From: Lachnospiraceae bacterium
Lineage (GTDB): Bacteria > Bacillota > Clostridia > Lachnospirales > Lachnospiraceae
NCBI GenBank assembly: GCA_024692715.1
Contig: JAILMH010000068.1
Coordinates: forward strand, 1 to 64,000
DNA length: 64,000 nucleotides
Reading direction: 5' to 3'
Both the position numbers and the translations under genes were made by a program. The notes beneath the pieces are model-generated. The model had not been told where the DNA came from. It saw nothing but the letters and a program-made list of their open reading frames with translations, and made no database searches. This document shows, piece by piece, positions 57,430-64,000 of the stretch (the first letter of the stretch is position 1; every line of letters begins with the position of its first letter).

Positions 57430-58392
57430 TCAATCATTTACTATGTGTGTTGGTGCTCCGGCCGCCCAGGCTTCGATATTTTTTTTGACTTCTCTTATAC
57501 AGCGGATTCTTGCCTCTGTACTTCCCCAGGCCATATGCGGTGTGATGATGAGTTTGTCACTGTCCTGAAGCTTTAAGAGCTTTGAATCTGCCGGAAGCGG
57601 CTCTTTCGCAAGCACATCAAGCCCCGCTGCAGCGATCTCTCCACTGTTCAGTGCCTCGCAAAGATCATCCTCATTTACCACCGGACCTCTCGCCACATTT
57701 ATTAGAATAGCCGAATCTTTCATCTTTTCAAATGCGCTCTTGCCAAAAAGATTTCTTGTTTTATCACTCAACGGACAATGTATCGATATGATGTCTGATC
57801 GTGAAAGAAGTTCATCAAAGTTGACTTGCTCAAACTCAGTACAGTCGCTGTGTCCACTTGAAGCGTAGAATATCACCTTTGCCCCAAAACTTTCAGCGAT
57901 TTTCGCAGTCCTCCTGCCGATATTTCCCATTCCGACGATACCCCAGGTCATCTCTGAAAGTTCTCTGAATGGCCTGTCCAGGCAGCAGAAATGCTCCTGC
58001 GATGAATATTCCCCGCTCTTTACGAACCTGTCATAGTGCTCAAGATGTTCCAAAAGATAAAAGGCAAGGGCAAAGGTATGCTGTACAACCGAGTCCGTGG
58101 AATAATTGACAACATTGGCGACCTTCACACCACGAGCACTGCAGGCTTTCAGATCAACATTGTCGTATCCTGTTGCAAATTCACATATCAGCTTAAGTTC
58201 AGGTGCTTTTTCAAGGATAGACTCCGTGATACGGCTCTTGTTTATAAGAAGGACCTCAGCTCCTTTAAGGCGCTTTTCTGCGTTCTCATCGGTTATTTTA
58301 TCGTCATAATAATCGACTTCACCAAGATCATCATAGATTCTCGGGTCAATATCATTTCCCACGCTGTCGATGTCTGCCGCAACAATTTTCAT
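57430..58392 (-). CDS. D-2-hydroxyacid dehydrogenase
   Basis: GIVGMGNIGRRTAKIAESFGAKVIFY; HCPLSDKTRNLFG; NVARGPVVNEDDL. Confidence 0.93.
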   Translation of the reverse strand: MKIVAADIDSVGNDIDPRIYDDLGEVDYYDDKITDENAEKRLKGAEVLLINKSRITESILEKAPELKLICEFATGYDNVDLKACSARGVKVANVVNYSTDSVVQHTFALAFYLLEHLEHYDRFVKSGEYSSQEHFCCLDRPFRELSEMTWGIVGMGNIGRRTAKIAESFGAKVIFYASSGHSDCTEFEQVNFDELLSRSDIISIHCPLSDKTRNLFGKSAFEKMKDSAILINVARGPVVNEDDLCEALNSGEIAAAGLDVLAKEPLPADSKLLKLQDSDKLIITPHMAWGSTEARIRCIREVKKNIEAWAAGAPTHIVND

Positions 58393-58415
58393 GCTCTTTC
58401 CTCCATCACTGTCTC

Positions 58416-59759
58416 TTATTTATTATAAACCTTTTTTGTGACTATAAAATACGCAATTATCGTAGCTGTACCTGTGACTATCCACGTAAAAGGGTACACT
58501 CCTGCAACCTGTGCAAAATGAGTCCACTTTCCAAAAGTAAAATAAATATACACAAGCCTTACCCCACAGCATCCTATCATAGTTGTGATCGCCGGAAGCA
58601 TAGAATATCCGATTCCTCTGAGGGAGGCGCCTGTGATCTCATAGGTCGCCGTAAGCGGTTCCAACAGAGCTATGCAGAAAGTTCGGATAACGCCATATCT
58701 TATAACCTCTTCATCAGAGGTAAAAAGATGAAGAAGCTGCTCTCTGAATATCGTAAAGGTCCCTGCAACTATCGCACAGAATCCAAAGGCAGAAATAAAC
58801 GCTATTCTGTTTATTTTTCTGCATCTGTCAAATTTTCCCGCTGCATAGTTCTGGCTGACAAAGGTCATGCAGCTCTGTGCAAAAGCATTTACGACAAAGT
58901 AGCTTATATACTCAAAATTAAGGGCTGCTGAATTTCCCGCAATGCACGCTGCCCCGAAATAATTTATAGCTGCCTGTATCACTGTATTTGAAAACGAAAA
59001 GATAGTTCCCTGAAGTCCCGCCGGGCCTCCGATCCTTACTGTCCTCTCTATGCACTGCCTGTCAAGCTTTAACTTCCTAAGGTCAAGATGAAGCATTCCC
59101 TGCTCTTTCATAAGTATCATGATTATCATGACCGCACCAAACCCATTTGAAATAGTTGTAGCAAGTCCAACTCCGCCGGCACTCATATCGCAGACTATTA
59201 CAAAAAACAGATTTAAGAATATATTTATTACACCTGAAACCGCCAGACAATACAGCGGACGTTTTGAATCTCCAACTGAACGAAGTACCGCACTTCCAAA
59301 GTTATATATCATAAGGAAAGGCATTCCCAGAAAATAAAGTCTTAAATATTCAACTGCAAGCTCAAGAACATCTGAAGGTGTACTCAGAGCTTCCAGTATA
59401 GGCCTTGCAGTTGCAATTCCAAGAAACAGCACAATAACTCCGCTTATGAGCGAAAGCATTATACTTGTATGAACTGCATCCGACACCCTGTCTCTCCTAT
59501 CTTTACCGATAAGATCTGCAATTACAACATTCGCTCCCACAGAAAGTCCTGTGAACAACGATACTATGATATTTATTACCGGTGCATTACTTCCAACCGC
59601 TGCCATAGCTGCACTGGTCGAGAATTTTCCAACCACCGCAACATCAGCCGCATTAAAAAGCTGCTGAAGAATACTGCTTAGAGCAAGTGGTATAGCAACC
59701 ATGCACAATTTGTCAAAAATGCTGCCCTCCAGCATATTTATTTCTGAATTTTTACTCAT
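58416..59759 (-). CDS. MATE family efflux transporter
   Basis: MATE N-terminus MVAIPLALSSILQQLFNAADVAVVGKFSTSAAMAAVGSNAPV. Confidence 0.93.
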   Translation of the reverse strand: MSKNSEINMLEGSIFDKLCMVAIPLALSSILQQLFNAADVAVVGKFSTSAAMAAVGSNAPVINIIVSLFTGLSVGANVVIADLIGKDRRDRVSDAVHTSIMLSLISGVIVLFLGIATARPILEALSTPSDVLELAVEYLRLYFLGMPFLMIYNFGSAVLRSVGDSKRPLYCLAVSGVINIFLNLFFVIVCDMSAGGVGLATTISNGFGAVMIIMILMKEQGMLHLDLRKLKLDRQCIERTVRIGGPAGLQGTIFSFSNTVIQAAINYFGAACIAGNSAALNFEYISYFVVNAFAQSCMTFVSQNYAAGKFDRCRKINRIAFISAFGFCAIVAGTFTIFREQLLHLFTSDEEVIRYGVIRTFCIALLEPLTATYEITGASLRGIGYSMLPAITTMIGCCGVRLVYIYFTFGKWTHFAQVAGVYPFTWIVTGTATIIAYFIVTKKVYNK

Positions 59760-61113
59760 TACAACTCATTCCTAACTGCTGCTTTTTCAATGAATGCCAA
59801 AAATAGAATGCTTCTGCATTTCCAGTAACTGCCCAACTGAAAATATACAAAAGGTACAACGACGTGATCGTTCCAAAAAATGCAAATACTGTAAAGATCC
59901 ACAGACTTCTGAATACACAAGAGCCAAGGATGACTATCACAGTCGGAACAAATCCCTCTCCGATACCTCTGGAAGCCGAGATACTTTCGTCCATAAATGC
60001 AGAAAAGCCATAAGAGAATCCCATAACTTTGAGCCTATAAAGTCCCTCCTTTATGACTACAGCATCCTTTGTAAAGAGTGATAAAAACATCTTTCCGGAT
60101 AAAACAAGTGAGACACCTATAAATGTTCCAAATGTAAACGCGTAAAACATACTTATCCAGTATATCTGCTTTACTCTATGCATATTTCCTGCACCGTAAT
60201 TCTGGCCAATATAGCTTCCGCTTGCAGTATAAAATGCCGCCATAACATCATAAACAAGGGCATCTGCATTCTGTGCCGCAGCATTCCCCGCAACAACTGT
60301 AGCATTAAAAGTATTCACACCATACTGAACAAACAGATTCGATATCTGGAATATCGCTCCCTGCATACCAGCCGGGAGTCCGATTGCAAGTATCTGCTTC
60401 GCAGGCTTTGCATGAATTCTCACTTTTTTTATTGACAGTCTGTGAGCTCCATCCACTTTCATCAACGCTGTCAGGATACAAAAAGCTGAAACATACTGCG
60501 AAATAGCGCTTGCCATTGCAACTCCGGCAACATCCAGCTTAAAGAGAATTACAAATACAAGGTTCAAAACTACATTAAGCGCACCTGAAACCGAAAGATA
60601 CATGAGCGGCTTTTTCGTATCACCCGCTGCGCTGAAAACTGCACTTCCGAAGTTATAAATAGCAAGAGCCGGAAGTCCCATAAAATAAATATGCAGATAA
60701 AGCTCCGCTCCGCTGAACAACTCTTTCTTCGTACCAAGCAGCTCAAGTATCCACGCAGCTCCCGACTGTCCAAAGACCAAAAGCATGATTCCCGTCATCA
60801 GACTGATGATACATGCTGTGTGGACCGTAGTGCTTATCTCTTTCTGATCCTTTTTGCCAAAAGCATGGGCAGTTACAACATTTACTCCACTTCCAAAACC
60901 AATGATAAAATTGGTAAAAACTGTCACAAGTGTTGTTGTAGAGCCAACTGCTCCAAGAGCGATCGTTCCGCCAAAGCGTCCGACTACAGCGACATCTGAC
61001 ATATTGAAGAGAATCTGTAAAAGGTTGGAAAATATAAGGGGGATACTAAAAAGCAGTATCCCTTTCCAAAGTGACCCCTTTGTCATATCCTTTACACTAT
61101 TTGAGGTTTTCAT
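59752..61113 (-). CDS. MATE family efflux transporter
   Basis: LFSIPLIFSNLLQILFNMSDVAVVGRFGGTIALGAVGSTTTL. Confidence 0.93.
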   Translation of the reverse strand: MKTSNSVKDMTKGSLWKGILLFSIPLIFSNLLQILFNMSDVAVVGRFGGTIALGAVGSTTTLVTVFTNFIIGFGSGVNVVTAHAFGKKDQKEISTTVHTACIISLMTGIMLLVFGQSGAAWILELLGTKKELFSGAELYLHIYFMGLPALAIYNFGSAVFSAAGDTKKPLMYLSVSGALNVVLNLVFVILFKLDVAGVAMASAISQYVSAFCILTALMKVDGAHRLSIKKVRIHAKPAKQILAIGLPAGMQGAIFQISNLFVQYGVNTFNATVVAGNAAAQNADALVYDVMAAFYTASGSYIGQNYGAGNMHRVKQIYWISMFYAFTFGTFIGVSLVLSGKMFLSLFTKDAVVIKEGLYRLKVMGFSYGFSAFMDESISASRGIGEGFVPTVIVILGSCVFRSLWIFTVFAFFGTITSLYLLYIFSWAVTGNAEAFYFWHSLKKQQLGMSCNE

Positions 61114-61130
61114 TTCTATTACAACTTAGA

Positions 61131-62000
61131 TCAATCTACTGTGATTGAATATTCCTTTTCAAAAATCTTTCCGGCATCTACACTCTGTTCAAAATCTCTG
61201 TCTTTAAGCTCGCCGTCGAAGCCCTTAACATCTGCTCTTCCAAACCACGGTTCGATGCAGACAAACGGTGCATTTTTCTTTACCGGAGACCATACTCCAA
61301 AGAGAGGCGCATCAAATTTAAGTGTCACAAAAGGCTTTTTATCCTTTCCTGCAAGTGAAACTTCATGTGCCTGATCATTTTCGACAATAAATACTCCATT
61401 GTCAAAAGAATGCTCATCAAGCGCGATGTATCCATCCTTATCCGGCTGCATATAGTGCATCTCATCAAGTGCCACCGGGTCCTCGAATTTTCTCATTTCA
61501 AGTTCTTTAGATGTATCGAACTTAACAAATGTACCATTCTGTGTTCCATTCTCATCGAGTGTGATATTAAAAGCAGGATGAGCTCCGATAGCGAATGGCA
61601 TTGTCTCATTGCCCGTATTGATAACCTTCCAGTTTACCTTTATAGATGAACCCTCAAGCTTATATGCGATTCTGAGTTCAAATTCATAAGGATATTCAGC
61701 AAGTGTTTCTTCATTACTTTTAAAAACAAATGTTATCTCATCTGACTTCTGTTCAAGAAGTTCAAATTCATTATCTCTTGCAAAGCCATGCTGGCCCATT
61801 TTATATTCTTTGCCCTTAGTACGGTAAACTCCATTATTAAGAGCACCTACAAACGGAAAGAGAACCGGTGATGTTCTGTTCCAGAATTTCGGATCAGCAC
61901 ACCACATATATTCACGATCTCCCTTTTTAAGGGATTTAAGCTCTGCACCAAAGCTTTCAATCTCAGCTTTTATGCTTTCATTCGAAATTGTATATCTCAT
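61131..62000 (-). CDS. Aldose 1-epimerase family protein
   Basis: ISNESIKAEIESFGAELKSLKKGDREYMWCADPKFWNRTSPVLFPFVGAL; start inside track ORF. Confidence 0.9.
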   Translation of the reverse strand: MRYTISNESIKAEIESFGAELKSLKKGDREYMWCADPKFWNRTSPVLFPFVGALNNGVYRTKGKEYKMGQHGFARDNEFELLEQKSDEITFVFKSNEETLAEYPYEFELRIAYKLEGSSIKVNWKVINTGNETMPFAIGAHPAFNITLDENGTQNGTFVKFDTSKELEMRKFEDPVALDEMHYMQPDKDGYIALDEHSFDNGVFIVENDQAHEVSLAGKDKKPFVTLKFDAPLFGVWSPVKKNAPFVCIEPWFGRADVKGFDGELKDRDFEQSVDAGKIFEKEYSITVD

Positions 62001-62162
62001 TCTATTTTCCTCCATAAATAACAATAATCTTGATTGTATCAGGAATCAACCAAAATTTGTCAGTTTTTTCAAATATCGTTTTTATTGTGTTGCACGTGCA
62101 ACAGCAAATATGCGATTTTTCCCTTACAATAAACTCAGCAAACATCAAATAAGGAGAAATAA

Positions 62163-62753
62163 ATGAGCGAAATTTTAGGACCTATTCATCACTGGCTTTT
62201 TAACAAAATTCAGCTTCAGGAGGAGCTCATTAAAGACATCGCAGCTTCATCAGATATCAAATGTGATGTTGATAGAGAAGCTTTTGTAAATAAAGAGCTC
62301 CGCCCTTTAGAAGAGCTTATAGATACCGATAATATTCATGGATGGCTTCAGAATGCGATCCACGACGCCGAAGGAAGATACGCAAAGCTTGTAACTGCTA
62401 TCCTCTCTTCTGACTCTTCAGCAATTGATCCGCTTAAAGAAATTGCTTTTAAGTCAGGTGCGAAACACCCTGCAGGAAAAAACGAATTTCCAACAGAGAC
62501 CTACAAACATTTTCAGGATTTCTTCGTGAATGGCATGCCCTGCGACATGGTAAATTCTGTCGTTGATCAGAATAATGAACACGTTGTATGGGAAGAGCTT
62601 CAGGATCTTCACAGCTCTTACTGGAAAGACTGCGGCGGCGATCCTGCAAATTACTACATTCTCCGCGCTGAGATCATGAAGGGTATGCTCGCAGAAACCG
62701 ATAAAGAATTCCGCGAGATCGAGCCTCAGCGTTTTGAAATTGTCCGCAGATAA
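62163..62753 (+). CDS. Conserved-looking protein of unknown function, His/Cys containing
   Basis: 196-aa ORF with upstream AAGGAG; MSEILGPIHHWLFNKIQLQEELIKDI; precedes hemerythrin gene on the same strand. Confidence 0.8.
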   Translation: MSEILGPIHHWLFNKIQLQEELIKDIAASSDIKCDVDREAFVNKELRPLEELIDTDNIHGWLQNAIHDAEGRYAKLVTAILSSDSSAIDPLKEIAFKSGAKHPAGKNEFPTETYKHFQDFFVNGMPCDMVNSVVDQNNEHVVWEELQDLHSSYWKDCGGDPANYYILRAEIMKGMLAETDKEFREIEPQRFEIVRR

Positions 62754-62786
62754 CATCTGTAACTTTGTTTTTAGAAAGGTAAAAAT

Positions 62787-63353
62787 ATGAACTACTGCAT
62801 CGAAATAATGGAAGAAGAACACGCTAATATTCAACGTATGATAGCCGTTATCAGACAGATCTGCTGCAATATCCTTGAAGGCGGAGAAGTACCGGTTGAT
62901 GATCTAAGAAGTATCACTGATTTCATCAAAAACTACGCAGATCATCACCACCACGGCAAAGAAGAAGCTTTCCTTTTCCCGGAAATGGTTGCACGCCTTG
63001 GAAAAATGGCTGATAATCTCGTTACTCACGGCATGCTTGTAGAGCACAACCTCGGCAGAAATTACAACATGGGACTTTCTATGTCACTTGACGCCTACGA
63101 AGCTTCTCCTTCAACACAGCTTAAGCTCGACATCGTAGGCAATGCCTTTGGATATTCCTATGTTCTTTCCGAGCATGTTTTGAAAGAAAATAATGTAGTT
63201 TATACCTTTGCTGAAAAAAATCTCCCTCAGGAAGTTTTTGACAAGGTAAATGAAGATTCAAGAAAATTTGAAGAAGAAAATATGATAAAAGGTACACAGA
63301 AACACTACCTTGATATGCTTGAAGGCTTCGAGAAAAAATACCTTAATAAATAA
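62787..63353 (+). CDS. Hemerythrin domain protein
   Basis: EEEHANI, ADHHHHGKEEAFLFPEM, HGMLVEHNLGR, SEHVLKENNVVY. Confidence 0.93.
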   Translation: MNYCIEIMEEEHANIQRMIAVIRQICCNILEGGEVPVDDLRSITDFIKNYADHHHHGKEEAFLFPEMVARLGKMADNLVTHGMLVEHNLGRNYNMGLSMSLDAYEASPSTQLKLDIVGNAFGYSYVLSEHVLKENNVVYTFAEKNLPQEVFDKVNEDSRKFEEENMIKGTQKHYLDMLEGFEKKYLNK

Positions 63354-63384
63354 TCCCTTAACAAACAGATAAATCCCCTTTTTA

Positions 63385-63416
63385 AAAGATATTCCCATTT
63401 CCCCGGGAATATCTTT
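63385..63416 (+). terminator. Terminator downstream of hemerythrin gene
   Basis: AAAGATATTCCC-N8-GGGAATATCTTT followed by T tract. Confidence 0.85.
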
Positions 63417-63465
63417 TTTTATGTTATACTTTTAGTCAAATATCATTTTAGAAGGAGATCACACT

Positions 63466-64000
63466 ATGGAAAAATTAGGTTTCATCGGTATGGGAAATAT
63501 GGCTCAGGCACTTGCGATAGGCTTTATTAAATCCGGTAAGATTTCAAAAGAAAATGTCTATGCTTTTGCTCCGAGTCAGGATAAACTCAAAGCAAACGCT
63601 GAAAGGATCGGTTTTATCCCTATGACATCCGCTGCCGGGCTTGTCAAAGCAGTTGATACCGTGATCATGGCCTGTAAGCCATATCAGATAGAATCTGTGC
63701 TGAAGACTGTCGGTGAAGGATTAAGAGGTAAAGCACTCATTTCAATCGCTGCCGGATGGAACTACGAAAAATACTTCAACTACTTAAACAGCGATGTGCG
63801 TTTTCAGTTTGTAATGCCGAACACCCCTGCCATGGTAGGTGAAGGTGTTCTTCTTTTTGAAAGCACAAATTCCCTTGAAGAAGGCGAACGAGCAGAAATC
63901 ATGGACCTTTTCGCCTCTACAGGCTATGTTCAGGAAATAGACTCTTCCTTAATGGGGATTGCCGGAACAGTGACAGGCTGCGGCCCGGCCTTTGTGGACT
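63466..64000 (+). CDS. proC: Pyrroline-5-carboxylate reductase, truncated by window end
   Basis: Manual translation MEKLGFIGMGNMAQALAIGFIKSG...FVMPNTPAMVGEG...GTVTGCGPAFVD; GGAG RBS; not in the ORF track. Confidence 0.93.
   Translation, partial: MEKLGFIGMGNMAQALAIGFIKSGKISKENVYAFAPSQDKLKANAERIGFIPMTSAAGLVKAVDTVIMACKPYQIESVLKTVGEGLRGKALISIAAGWNYEKYFNYLNSDVRFQFVMPNTPAMVGEGVLLFESTNSLEEGERAEIMDLFASTGYVQEIDSSLMGIAGTVTGCGPAFVD

Overview
The window is a gene-dense, mostly minus-strand chromosomal segment that looks like an anaerobic Clostridia/Lachnospiraceae genome (inferred from gene content and the SCIFF system). I see no phage, transposon or CRISPR array. Housekeeping content: a six-tRNA cluster plus tRNA-Leu(CAG), infC-rpmI-rplT, thrS, recJ, galK-galT, rny, recX-recA, purF-purB-purA, minC-minD-minE, folA, proC (truncated at the window edge), four MATE genes in two tandem pairs, and several ABC transporters. 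Items most worth following up: (1) a four-gene cassette at 33.8-40.7 kb with an actin/Hsp70-fold ATPase (DUF5716-like), a 1192-aa solenoid protein (DUF5717-like), a TPR protein and a membrane coiled-coil protein, of unknown function; (2) an ECF sigma factor fused to an Ala/Gly-rich hydrophobic segment and a long C-terminal domain with ISDN repeats and a poly-Lys tract (41.9-43.8 kb); (3) a two-component system with flavodoxin and radical SAM genes, in which two near-identical promoter modules carry an 18-bp element with GTCAT repeats 11 bp apart; (4) a SCIFF peptide gene absent from the supplied ORF track, next to its radical SAM maturase; (5) structured leaders or intergenic elements upstream of infC, thrS, carD and between purA and a DUF3048 gene. 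All homology calls come from reading translated sequence and were not checked by database search.
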